A stretch of 32,616 nt of DNA from Candidatus Peregrinibacteria bacterium (GTDB taxonomy: Bacteria > Patescibacteriota > Gracilibacteria > Peribacterales > Peribacteraceae): contig JABJGX010000053.1 of the NCBI GenBank assembly GCA_018662075.1, positions 1 to 32,616 on the forward strand, in the 5' to 3' direction. Shown piece after piece: positions 1 to 8,400 of the stretch. Positions within the stretch are counted from its first letter, which is position 1; every line of letters starts with the position of its first letter. Below the pieces are notes generated by a model. The model was not told the origin of the DNA and did no database searches. It was given only the letters and a program-made list of their open reading frames with translations. A program made the position numbers and the translations under genes.

Positions 1-303
1 AACAAACCAAGGAGAAAGAATAAACATCCACCCGAGTGCTGCAACAACAGTATCTTCGGGGCTTCCTCCAGCTTCGAGGATCATCTCATGTATTTTCTTA
101 TCGTAGTCTTCTCTGCTTTCTCCTTCTTCTCTATCTACTCTGTAAATAGGAAATCCTGCATCGCGAACAACACTGACACATCCTCTATCATCACTGTCTG
201 TGACGAGGCCAAGGCATTCCATCGTAACGTCTCCGTCGTTGACGCGTTCAAGTACTACTTTTGCAGTAGAGCCACGAGAGGAGGAAAGAATAATAAACTT
301 CAT
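1..303 (-). CDS. purN: Phosphoribosylglycinamide formyltransferase (PurN), N-terminal part, cut by window edge
   Basis: The reverse strand reads open from an ATG at 303 to the window edge, giving 101 residues that begin MKFIILSSSRGSTAKVVLER. This is the start of the GAR transformylase fold: first beta strand, then a glycine/serine loop (SSSRGS replaces the usual GNGSN) and a long helix. Further on come VTDSDDRGCVSVVRDAGFPIYRV (cut here as the strand before AGIPT in the family), REDYDKKI and VVAALGWMFILSPWFV, which matches the family segment LAGFMRILSPxFV. PurN transfers a formyl group from 10-formyl-THF to GAR in de novo purine synthesis, in the cytosol. The catalytic Asn-His-Asp residues would follow beyond the edge. 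It is probably the last of three minus-strand genes, 56 nt after the cofE-like stop. AT-rich TATATTT boxes just before the ATG could also give it its own start. Family assignment is good; the loop deviation is worth noting. Confidence 0.8.
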   Translation of the reverse strand, partial: MKFIILSSSRGSTAKVVLERVNDGDVTMECLGLVTDSDDRGCVSVVRDAGFPIYRVDREEGESREDYDKKIHEMILEAGGSPEDTVVAALGWMFILSPWFV

Positions 304-337
304 AAATATACTCTAAATATATCACACTCCCTTACCC

Positions 338-362
338 CTTAATACCTATCCCTTAATACTTA
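338..362. repeat. Dispersed 25-nt intergenic repeat, copy 1
   Basis: These 25 nt match 10022-10046 with a single mismatch (C versus T at the ninth base). The element is two phased copies of CTTAATACYTATCC with a 14-nt period. This copy lies between the cofE-like stop codon, whose TAA is inside it, and purN. Relative to purN the element is inverted, so the purN leader RNA is C-free rather than G-free. Confidence 0.7.
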
Positions 363-1115
363 TATGACTCCATGATATATGTCTTTCTCTCTTTCAATAC
401 CTGGAACCCAGCCAGAAAAGCCTGTGAACGATACGTTGTGACCACGAATAATGGCTGCAGGAGTGGATTGGTCACTATTGCCCATAAGGAAGTTAGCCGC
501 TGTGGCTAGCTGGTCTGCAATAGCTTCCTCGGTAATGCTTAAGTCTTGGCCAAAGAGGTCGGGCTTTCCGACCATGCTACTTAGCGGGTCTATTCCTTGA
601 ACCGTTAGTGCAAAGGCCATAACTCCGGTGCGCCGAGGACAAAGTCCAGAGTCAGTCATAATAATTGCCGTACGTGGAATATCGAAATCTTTGTGTAGTT
701 CTTTCACAGAGGCAACGCAGTCTTTTGGCCATCCAATAACGTGACCTTCAGAAACATTACTTCTGTCGAGTCCTGCATTTGGTACCAGGATGGTTCCTTC
801 TTTCATTCCATTGGGCTTAAGCTCTGTAAGGACAACACCATTCACAGACTGAACAATAGTACCGTTCATACGACTAGTTTCGTTTATAACTGCTTGGTAG
901 TACGCAGGTTCTTTATCGTATTTCTTGCCAAGTGCCTTGGCTTCTTTACTGGCTTCAATGTCTGCAAGTGCAATGGCAGTACCTTCAACTGTTGCAATCG
1001 CTTTTGATGACACGACAACAATATCCCCTTCAGCAATGTCACCTCGTTCGCGCAGGATGTCTGCGAGGTTATCGCCTTCTTGAAGAAGCGGAGTTATGAT
1101 TGGGAGAATTTCCAT
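360..1115 (-). CDS. CofE-like coenzyme F420-0:L-glutamate ligase family protein
   Basis: The 251-residue product has the usual CofE length and order of motifs. The N-terminus is EILPIITPLLQEGDNLADIL, followed by GDIVVVSSKAIATVEG (family: GDvlvvtsKivSkaEG), a central VPNAGLDRSNV (family: xxNAGVDxSNv), then TAIIMTDSGLCPRRTGVMAFALTVQGIDPL and a C-terminal AIADQLATAANFLMG. The family adds glutamate to F420-0 using GTP and divalent metal, in the cytosol. No other F420 gene is visible here, so the real substrate is open; related ligases act on other acceptors. Its ATG shares one base with the TAA of the upstream gene (TAATG), so translation is probably coupled. Family assignment is confident, exact substrate is not. 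Confidence 0.8.
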   Translation of the reverse strand: MEILPIITPLLQEGDNLADILRERGDIAEGDIVVVSSKAIATVEGTAIALADIEASKEAKALGKKYDKEPAYYQAVINETSRMNGTIVQSVNGVVLTELKPNGMKEGTILVPNAGLDRSNVSEGHVIGWPKDCVASVKELHKDFDIPRTAIIMTDSGLCPRRTGVMAFALTVQGIDPLSSMVGKPDLFGQDLSITEEAIADQLATAANFLMGNSDQSTPAAIIRGHNVSFTGFSGWVPGIEREKDIYHGVI

Positions 1116-1612
1116 TAATACAATTTCACAGAACTATCTGTCACAAGGATAATATTTCGCTCTACGGTTTCTGCTTCAATTTCGATGTTTACAACATTTA
1201 CTTTCAGCTGAACTCCGGAAGGATTATGAAGCAAGATGGATTCTGGACCATTGAAAGCATAGAACGATGCACCAGAGTGTGGCGGCAAGTACCAACGAGA
1301 GAAACCAAAGGTTGGTTCGTCAGAGGTAATGTCTGCAACAGTCGCATTGCGGACCTCCCGAAGCCTCCAGTCATCTGGAACGCTTATCTTTACCACTTCA
1401 TCTCCATCAGAAAAAATATCTATCATTGCACTGTTACTAAGCCTCCCCACTTCGACATACAAAGAAAGAGGGGACAGATGTTCTACTCCTATGTCTGCAG
1501 TGTCACGCAAAAGCACACCACCAAGTTTCGAGAATTCAAGTGACGTAAGAGAAAATACCATCAAGAGCGCAAGTCCCATGAAGGCTGCTTTGCTATGCTT
1601 ACCAGTGGACAT
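1115..1612 (-). CDS. Unknown membrane-anchored protein upstream of the cofE-like gene
   Basis: I do not recognise this 165-residue protein. From the ATG at 1612 it starts MSTGKHSKAAFMGLALLMVF: a short basic head, then one hydrophobic segment at about residues 9-25, which could be a signal anchor. The rest looks like a soluble beta-rich domain with alternating hydrophobic strands (SLYVEVGRL, VVKISVPDDWRLREV, IILVTDSSVKLY) facing the outside. An in-frame ATG at 1648 would add MYYVFVSLLSLP; I prefer 1612 because a 17-nt G-free tract precedes it, as before other genes here. The stop overlaps the next start as TAATG, so it is the first gene of the unit with cofE and purN. It is divergent from the zinc-ribbon gene at 1712. 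Confidence 0.6.
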   Translation of the reverse strand: MSTGKHSKAAFMGLALLMVFSLTSLEFSKLGGVLLRDTADIGVEHLSPLSLYVEVGRLSNSAMIDIFSDGDEVVKISVPDDWRLREVRNATVADITSDEPTFGFSRWYLPPHSGASFYAFNGPESILLHNPSGVQLKVNVVNIEIEAETVERNIILVTDSSVKLY

Positions 1613-1695
1613 TGGAAGAGAAAGTAGTGACACGAAAACATAGTACATAAAAATATCCAAACACAGGAGTTTTTTCTGTTGCGAGTGAGTCGTTC

Positions 1696-1704
1696 TGGTA
1701 TACT
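1696..1704 (+). promoter_or_regulatory. Extended -10 promoter for a leaderless zinc-ribbon gene
   Basis: TGGTATACT is an extended -10 element (TGn before TATACT). The box ends 7 nt before the ATG at 1712, so transcription should begin at or next to the start codon. This argues against an upstream TTG at 1679, which would lie inside the promoter. Confidence 0.5.
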
Positions 1705-1711
1705 TGCTTAT

Positions 1712-2092
1712 ATGGATATCGACCCACATACATTGCAGCAAATACTTGATCGTATTAAACAACAGATGCGATGCCCGCAATGTGGAAAGCATGTACCAGT
1801 AGATTTTTCTTCTGTCCGTGTTATGAGTGACAACGCACTTCTTCTTCAGTTGAAGTGTGACTCGTGTAATGCATTTATTGTGTTACATGCATCACTCCAA
1901 GGTGTAGACCAAATAAGTGACGAAGTCTTTAACGACGAAGAAGGAACAACAAACGCATCATCAACATTACAAATGAGCGAAGACGAAATGAAAATGCTAA
2001 ACGCTGCCCTCGAAGAATCTGATGGATCATTCGGAAAGCTATTTGAAAAATACGACGAAGATACTCCTTCCAAAGAAACAGATGAAGATTAA
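1712..2092 (+). CDS. Small zinc-ribbon protein of unknown function
   Basis: The 126-residue product starts MDIDPHTLQQILDRIKQQMR. It has two CxxC knuckles, C21/C24 (CPQC) and C49/C52 (CDSC), about 24 residues apart, as in a zinc ribbon. The second half is acidic and looks disordered (EDEMKMLNAALEESDG, then an Asp/Glu-rich end). No signal peptide or membrane segment is visible, so it is likely cytosolic. It could bind nucleic acid or protein through the ribbon; nothing further can be said. It has its own -10 box, and its last 11 nt overlap the start of the lipoprotein gene, so the two are probably co-translated. Confidence 0.7.
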   Translation: MDIDPHTLQQILDRIKQQMRCPQCGKHVPVDFSSVRVMSDNALLLQLKCDSCNAFIVLHASLQGVDQISDEVFNDEEGTTNASSTLQMSEDEMKMLNAALEESDGSFGKLFEKYDEDTPSKETDED

Positions 2093-2384
2093 TCTTCTCC
2101 TCATGCTCGGGATCACACCTGTGCTTGTCGCATGCTCATCTGCCGAAGACCGACGAAATGCAGCTCTCGATATGTTTAATAATGCAGGGGAGACAGCATC
2201 GGGTACCGTAAAAGAAGTTCAGGGATCAGTAGATTCGTTATTAAATATGGGAAAGTCAGTCACAGATGGTGTTACAGATATGGTTGAAGATGCACAAAAA
2301 CGCATTAACCAGGTACAAAGTGGGGTAAACATGTTGCTCCAAGGAAAGGAACTTATTGAGTCTGGTGTAACAGGAGAGCAATAG
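2082..2384 (+). CDS. Small lipoprotein, helical
   Basis: From the ATG at 2082 the protein has 100 residues and begins MKINLLLMLGITPVLVACSS, a type II signal peptide with lipobox LVAC and lipidated Cys18. The mature part is a long amphipathic helix with regular Val/Met/Ile spacing (VKEVQGSVDSLLNMGKSVTDGVTDMVEDAQ), which may form a coiled coil. It should sit at the outer face of the membrane. A longer reading from 2022 would bury the signal peptide, so 2082 is preferred. It overlaps the zinc-ribbon gene by 11 nt. Function unknown. Confidence 0.72.
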   Translation: MKINLLLMLGITPVLVACSSAEDRRNAALDMFNNAGETASGTVKEVQGSVDSLLNMGKSVTDGVTDMVEDAQKRINQVQSGVNMLLQGKELIESGVTGEQ

Positions 2385-2412
2385 CTTCACTAAGCCAAAA
2401 ACACGCTGTGGA

Positions 2413-2441
2413 TTGAAATAATGGCCTATTTCTGCTATAAT
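2413..2441 (+). promoter_or_regulatory. Sigma-70 type promoter
   Basis: TTGAAA (2413-2418), a 17-nt spacer, then TATAAT (2436-2441) preceded by TGC as an extended -10. Expected start of transcription is near 2448, 24 nt before the ATG at 2472. It overlaps the in-frame ATG at 2421 and so rules that start out. Confidence 0.75.
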
Positions 2442-2471
2442 AATGAGAAATATAAATTTCTAACACACTCT

Positions 2472-2780
2472 ATGGATACACAAACATTTATCACAGCAGT
2501 CGGAGAGCTAAAAGGGCTTACACCAGAAATGGTAGAGCACCTTACAGGGCTTGCAGACACTCTTACAGATGAGCAGCGCGAAAATGCTATTACTGAACTT
2601 CGTGATGCTGATGAAATGATTCAAAAAGGTAAAGAGGAAATAGAAAAAGTGAATGAGAAAGGCGAAGAAAAATTAAAGCAGATAGAAAAAGAAGAACTTC
2701 CGAAACTGCGTAAAGATGCAGAGGATGCAGAGCATTCATCTGATCTTGGGGATGCAGAATCTAAGCTAAACCTTTCGTAA
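2472..2780 (+). CDS. Small coiled-coil protein, unknown function
   Basis: The 102-residue product starts MDTQTFITAVGELKGLTPEM. The first 50 residues look like a helical bundle (LTPEMVEHLTGLADTLTDEQRENAITEL). The middle is a highly charged Lys/Glu helix (KGKEEIEKVNEKGEEKLKQIEKEELPKL) that should form a coiled coil. There is no signal peptide or membrane segment. The start at 2472 is chosen because a strong promoter lies at 2413-2441 and the preceding 24 nt are G-free. It is followed after 11 nt by the 826-residue gene, so the two may share this promoter. I recognise no family. Confidence 0.65.
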   Translation: MDTQTFITAVGELKGLTPEMVEHLTGLADTLTDEQRENAITELRDADEMIQKGKEEIEKVNEKGEEKLKQIEKEELPKLRKDAEDAEHSSDLGDAESKLNLS

Positions 2781-2791
2781 CCAACACTTCT

Positions 2792-5272
2792 ATGAACAGA
2801 CGCACACCACACAACGGCGAAAAGAGAATACTCTTTTTTGCAATGGGTAATACCCCAAACAACAATCCTCATGCGCAGGAAAACTTTTCTGAGAATGTTG
2901 AAGATATGTACAGCATGGAAACAGGTGAAGGAGGAACAATGGACTTGTACGATAAGCATTACCAAGGAAAGGTAGACGCTCTTAGTACAGAGATTGAGTC
3001 TCATATTGCAAATATTGATACATGTAATTTTGATAAATCAGAACCGCTAACTGCTAAGAAAGAATACTGGAGTGGATATTACACAGAGCTTGGAGATTGG
3101 ATGCAGGGGTTTCGAAATGAAAAACTAATGGCTCGTGAGCAGTTTGATAGAGGTATGGATTACGCAGAAAAAGTAATTGCAAACCTCGATGACATTGCAG
3201 ACAAAGCAGAGAGTCTTGCAACTACCGGACCAACTGAAAAAAGAAAGACATACAGCGAGAAAATGGCTGAGCACTTTGAAAAAGATGCTCTTGATAAAAA
3301 GGAAGTTGCTGGACAGGTATCAAGCGAGGATAACATGTACATTCTTGATGTACCCCAAAACTGGCTTGTACATTCAGATGCAGTATTAGAAGCACGACCA
3401 AATGAAACTGGTAATGCTGCAAATGAGCGCGCTGTTGCTGCAGGTCGAAACCGTGTTTATCTTAGAAATGACATCACTGAATTCCAAGTAAATACATCTG
3501 AAGGACTAAGAGTCGTTGATGTAGATAATACAGATGTGTTACATCCTGTATTCCGTCTACGTGACCTAGAGCGAAAAGAGGTATTGGAAAATGGTTCTGA
3601 GTCCGTAAAGACAGCAGTCGATGCAGTTATTACTGTAGAGACAGCAGAAGGTGAGCCAAAGCCTACGATTCACATCGAAATTGATGAGGAGAATAATGAG
3701 GCTCATGAAAATACAGAAGAGCTAGCAGAAAAAGATCCTGTTGCTGATAACAACATTACAGAAGCTTCAATCGAAGCTATTCCATCAGACGACTTAACAG
3801 TAACAGTAGACGAGAATGGAAATACTGTAAAAATGGATCTTGAAAATGCAGACGTTAACTTGCCTATTCAAGCATCAGCTATTATAGACAATGCTCTTAC
3901 AAAGAGTTTGGACATTGGAAAAGAGGAAACAACTATTACTCTTGACAGTGGTGCTGATGAAATCATCATTGAAACAATAGATGACCGAGATCAGGTACTA
4001 CTCGACCAGACTGTAGACTCTCTTATAAAAGCAGATGTTGCAAAGGTGGAGCAGAAGGATGGAAAGATCATCATTAAAGATGCAAAAGAAAAAGCAGATG
4101 ACGTTGTAAAGCATGTGCGTAAGATGGCTAAAACTGACAGGTCAGTAGCAAAGGAATTCTTTCCTGGTGTAGAGCTTCCAGATGAACAGAAGATTGTCAC
4201 AGAGGCAGAGGCGAAGGCTATTGATGAACAGATAAATATCGATAACAAATATCTCGCATATGACGGATTGCAAAGACTACTTATTGGTTCTGCACCGTAT
4301 AATCGAAATCATGATGATGTAAAGGAGCCATCAGACATTGGAGTAAAGCTTGTAAAGAGACTCTATTCTGATAAAACAGGAGACGTATATCTTTCTGGTT
4401 GGAATCTAACAGAAAATGAAGATTGGGGTGTTGATAACAAGATGACATCAGGAATTGTAGAGCTTATTAAGAAGGACCCTGAAGCTGCATTAATAAAAAT
4501 CAGAAATATTGAATATAGTAATTCTTATGCGCCATCAACAAAGAAATTCTTGGATAAGGCTCATCAGGAGTACAGCAAATATAGTATGGAAAAAGCACTC
4601 ACATACGAGGAGCTTAAAGACTCTAAGCATGTGAAATCTGTAATGGGGCATGTTAAACAGATTGGAGATAGTGTACGAGCAGGTTCCGGTGGTGACTTTG
4701 TAGAAAAGCAAATAGCTATAGGAAATACTATTCTTGAAAATTTCAGCTCACTTGCTTCAAGGGCAGGACTTGGTCTTGCGCTAGAAGAGTCTATGCTTCC
4801 AGCAATGTCTAAGGACGGAAAGACTTTGTACAGGTTCAGTTACGATAGTAAGACAAACGTTATGTCTTATACAAAGTATGATGTTGATGCAGGTGGCGTT
4901 CTTCATAAAGAGGGATACCATAAGGAGCAAGAAGGTGTTAAGGCAAAAGAAGCACAGGATAATAAGCCAATAGATCCTGAGTTTGCACCAGATGACAATT
5001 CGTCAGCTCTTACAAAAGCCTTCCGTACAGCAATGGAGAACATTGATAGCGACAGCCAGGCATACGATGAAAGTATGATTAACGCTCTGAGCGTTACAAT
5101 GAATGCTGATGGAAAGTATGATCTTGCATGGAATATCCAAGTTGGTGATGCGCCACGTTATCCAGCGATTCAGGGGATTATGGAACATGGTGGAGTCTAT
5201 GAAAATGGAGCATTCGTCTATAAGAATGCTGTTGAATCAGAACTTCAATATTTCATCGACAATATTAAATAA
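2792..5272 (+). CDS. Large acidic protein of unknown function (826 residues)
   Basis: I do not recognise a family. The protein is soluble and acidic, with no signal peptide or membrane span. Residues about 40-200 are helical and charged. Residues 200-270 contain a compact stretch with VYLRNDITEFQV and VFRLRDLERKEVLENG. Residues 280-430 are rich in Asp/Glu/Thr with alternating strand patterns (TITLDSGADEIIIETIDD, KIIIKDAKEKADDVVKHV). The C-terminal third is better ordered, with TGDVYLSGWNLTENEDWG, LYRFSYDSKTNVMSYTKYDV and a final DGKYDLAWNIQVGD segment. An alternative ATG at 2843 (MGNTPNNNPH) would drop 17 basic residues that look unlike the rest. The gene is last before a strong terminator. 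It may be a lineage-specific structural protein; this is a guess. Confidence 0.7.
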   Translation: MNRRTPHNGEKRILFFAMGNTPNNNPHAQENFSENVEDMYSMETGEGGTMDLYDKHYQGKVDALSTEIESHIANIDTCNFDKSEPLTAKKEYWSGYYTELGDWMQGFRNEKLMAREQFDRGMDYAEKVIANLDDIADKAESLATTGPTEKRKTYSEKMAEHFEKDALDKKEVAGQVSSEDNMYILDVPQNWLVHSDAVLEARPNETGNAANERAVAAGRNRVYLRNDITEFQVNTSEGLRVVDVDNTDVLHPVFRLRDLERKEVLENGSESVKTAVDAVITVETAEGEPKPTIHIEIDEENNEAHENTEELAEKDPVADNNITEASIEAIPSDDLTVTVDENGNTVKMDLENADVNLPIQASAIIDNALTKSLDIGKEETTITLDSGADEIIIETIDDRDQVLLDQTVDSLIKADVAKVEQKDGKIIIKDAKEKADDVVKHVRKMAKTDRSVAKEFFPGVELPDEQKIVTEAEAKAIDEQINIDNKYLAYDGLQRLLIGSAPYNRNHDDVKEPSDIGVKLVKRLYSDKTGDVYLSGWNLTENEDWGVDNKMTSGIVELIKKDPEAALIKIRNIEYSNSYAPSTKKFLDKAHQEYSKYSMEKALTYEELKDSKHVKSVMGHVKQIGDSVRAGSGGDFVEKQIAIGNTILENFSSLASRAGLGLALEESMLPAMSKDGKTLYRFSYDSKTNVMSYTKYDVDAGGVLHKEGYHKEQEGVKAKEAQDNKPIDPEFAPDDNSSALTKAFRTAMENIDSDSQAYDESMINALSVTMNADGKYDLAWNIQVGDAPRYPAIQGIMEHGGVYENGAFVYKNAVESELQYFIDNIK

Positions 5273-5287
5273 AGCATAAACATTGAG

Positions 5288-5316
5288 ACCACTTCGTACC
5301 CGGAGTGGTTTTTTTG
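5288..5316 (+). terminator. Rho-independent terminator after the 826-residue gene
   Basis: ACCACTTCG pairs with CGGAGTGGT over nine positions (one G-T wobble) with a TACC loop, directly followed by a run of seven or more T. Confidence 0.88.
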
Positions 5317-5328
5317 TATAGTTTTTTC

Positions 5329-5356
5329 TTGCGTATACACCTGTTCTCCTTATAAT
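5329..5356 (+). promoter_or_regulatory. rpoC promoter
   Basis: TTGCGT (5329-5334), 16-nt spacer, TATAAT (5351-5356). It lies just after the preceding terminator, so rpoC is transcribed on its own. Predicted start is near 5363. Confidence 0.75.
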
Positions 5357-5362
5357 ACTGCT

Positions 5363-5449
5363 CGAAATCACGGACGCACCTCTCCCAGGATAGACGACTG
5401 GGCCGGAGGAAGCGGCTGTTTTCTGTGTATTACCCTTCCTATCAATATT
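5363..5449 (+). promoter_or_regulatory. Structured rpoC leader
   Basis: The roughly 87-nt 5' leader can form two adjacent hairpins: CCCAG (5384-5388) with CTGGG (5398-5402), and GCCG (5402-5405) with CGGC (5413-5416); they compete for G5402. The last 22 nt before the ATG are unstructured and G-free. No Shine-Dalgarno lies at the usual distance from the ATG; the GGAGGA in the second hairpin loop is about 40 nt away. Autoregulation by RNA polymerase is possible but unproven. Confidence 0.4.
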
Positions 5450-8400
5450 ATGCCGCCACCAGAAGATAATAAAAAATCATCAGCAACAGACAGCTTTGAT
5501 GCTGTGTCACTTTCTATTGCTAGTCCAGAGGACATCCTCACATGGTCTCGCGGAGAGGTTACAAAACCTGAAACTGTTAACTACCGCACACAACGTGCAG
5601 AGCCAGACGGTCTTTTCTGCGAACGTATCTTTGGACCTACAAAGAACTTCCAGTGTTTCTGTGGTAAGTACAAAGGAGTGAGGTACGCAGGAGTAATTTG
5701 CGAAAAGTGTGGTGTAGAAGTAACACGCAGTATTGTACGTCGAGAACGAATGGGTCACATTAACCTTGCGGTTCCAGTCACTCACATCTGGTTCCTTCGA
5801 AGTTCGCCTTCTCGTATCGGTCTTCTGTTGGATCTTCCAATTAAGACTCTAGAGCAGATCGTATACTTTGCAGCGTACATTGTTATTACAGTAAACGATG
5901 AAATGAAGCAGCAAGCAGATGAAGAGCTCACTGCATCTATGGACCAAAGAAAGAAGCAAATGAAGAGCGAATACGATACAGCAAAGAAGCAGCTTCAGGA
6001 AAGTTCTGCTACAAGAGACCAGATGGATGCTCTCGATGCTGAATACGCAGATAAAATGGACGGAATCAAAGTGAATCACAAAGAGGCACTCGATGACCTT
6101 AAGAAGCTTCACGTTGGTGGAGTTCTTTCAGAGCTTAAGTTCCGTGAGATGAACATGAAGTTCGGACACGTGTTCCGCGCTGGTACTGGTGCTGAGTCTT
6201 TGAAGGAGATCATCGCAAACATGGATCTTCCACAAATGGTTGTACAGCTACAAGAGATGCGAAAGACAAGTAGCGGACAGAAGCTTAAAAAGATTATGAA
6301 GCGTATCAAGTTGGTATCATCACTCGATAAGGCTGGAATAAAGCCAGAATGGATGGTACTTAACCGTCTTCAGATCATTCCACCGGATCTTCGTCCGATG
6401 GTTCAGCTAGATGGAGGACGTTTCGCTGCATCTGACTTGAACGACTTGTACCGAAGAGTAATCAACCGTAACAACCGTCTAAAGAAGCTGATGAGTATCG
6501 GAGCGCCAGAAGTTATCTGTCGTAATGAAAAACGTATGCTTCAGGAAGCTGTCGATACATTGCTCAATAACTCGGCCCGTGCCGGAAAGACACTCTTTAC
6601 TGCAGGAGACAGGCGTAAGCTTCGTTCTCTTTCAGATATGCTTAAGGGTAAGCAGGGTCGATTTAGGCAGAACCTACTTGGTAAGCGTGTGGACTACTCT
6701 GGACGATCAGTTATCGTTGTTGGACCGCACTTGAAGCTATCACAGTGTGGAATTCCAAAGGGAATGGCAATGAAACTCTTCAAGCCATTCGTTATTGGTC
6801 GTGTTATCCGCGATGAGCTTGCACATAACGTAAAGGGTGCAGAACGTCTCGTTCAGGAAGGAGGAAAAGAAGTATGGGATATCCTAGAAGATGTTATTCG
6901 TGACCGTCGTGTGCTCCTTAACCGTGCACCGACACTTCACAGACTTGGAATCCAGGCTTTCCAGCCACAACTTATCGAAGGGCTTGCGATCCAGCTTCAC
7001 CCACTAGTGTGTGCAGCGTTCAATGCCGACTTCGATGGAGACCAAATGGCTGTTCACGTGCCACTTTCAGACAAAGCACAGAAAGAAGCAAAAGAATTGA
7101 TGGCAGCGAACACGAACCTCATCAAGCCTTCTGCTGGTGAGCCGGTGATCAACCCATCACAAGATATGGTGCTTGGTATGTATTTCCTTACACGTGCTCA
7201 TAGAAAGAAGAAGGGAGAAGGAATGATATTTGCGGATGCAGATGATGCAATACTCGCTCATGAACATGGCATTATCGACCTTCAGGCATACATCAACGTT
7301 CGAATGAAGAACGAAGAGGGCGAGAATGAAATGGTAGAAACGTCTGTTGGACGATTGATCTTTAACTCTATTATCCCAGAAGAGCTCCCATTCTTTAACA
7401 TGACGATGCAAAAGAAGAGCCTTCAAACTCTTGTTGCGGATTCTATTCGTCTCGCAGGAGATGCCAAAACTGTCATACTTGCAGATGACCTAAAGGACAT
7501 GGGATTCAAGTACGCTACAAAGTCTGGTGTATCCATTGCGCTTTCAGACATGGTGGAGCCTCCAGAAAGAGATAAGTTGCTAGAGGAAGCAAACGAAACA
7601 GTACGTGTGATTAATAACAACTACTACAAAGGACTTGTTACCGCAGAAGAACGATACAACCATGCAATTAAAGTATGGGCAGAGACAAAGAATAGTATTA
7701 GTACATTGATGATCGATATGTTTATGAAGCTTGAAGAAAATGACATCTCGTACGTTATTGACTCTGGTGCTCGTGGTAACTGGGGACAGGTAACACAGCT
7801 CTCTGGTATGAAGGGACTGGTGGCCAGTCCATCTGGACGAACTATCGAGCTTCCGATTCAAAGTAACTTGAAAGATGGATTCTCTGTTCTTGAATACTTT
7901 ATCGCGACGCATGGAGGACGAAAAGGTAAGTCCGATACAGCGCTTAAAACTGCTGAAGCTGGATACCTTACACGTCGTCTTGTTGATGCGGTACAGGATC
8001 TCCTTGTACGAGAAGAAGACTGTGGATCTGACCAGGTTCACATGATTACTCGCGTTGATAGTGAGCGCATTGGAGAAAAGTTCGAGAGTCGAATCTTCGG
8101 TCGTATGCTTGCAGCAGACTTGGTGCACGGAAAAGATACTATCGGAAAGCGTAACGAAGAAATTGGTGCAGATATGATTAAGATCATTGCTGAAAAGAAT
8201 GTTTCAGAAATGCCAGTACGGTCACTGATGACATGTAAGACACGTCGTGGAGTATGTCGAAAGTGTTACGGTTGGGACCTTGGTAATAACTCTATGGTAG
8301 AGCCAGGTACACCAGTTGGAATTATCGCTGCTCAGTCTATTGGAGAGCCGGGAACACAGCTTACTATGCGTACGTTCCACATGGGAGGAGTAGCTGATGG

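Noticed and set aside
88..342. Plus-strand frame of 84 residues
   Set aside because: It lies opposite purN, has no family match and no promoter; the minus-strand reading matches GAR transformylase.
7580..8128. Long minus-strand frame inside rpoC (182 residues)
   Set aside because: It is an antisense shadow of a conserved part of RpoC. The same applies to the long frames opposite nrdJ (17630-18298), fusA (11861-12286) and the S41 gene (31620-32183).
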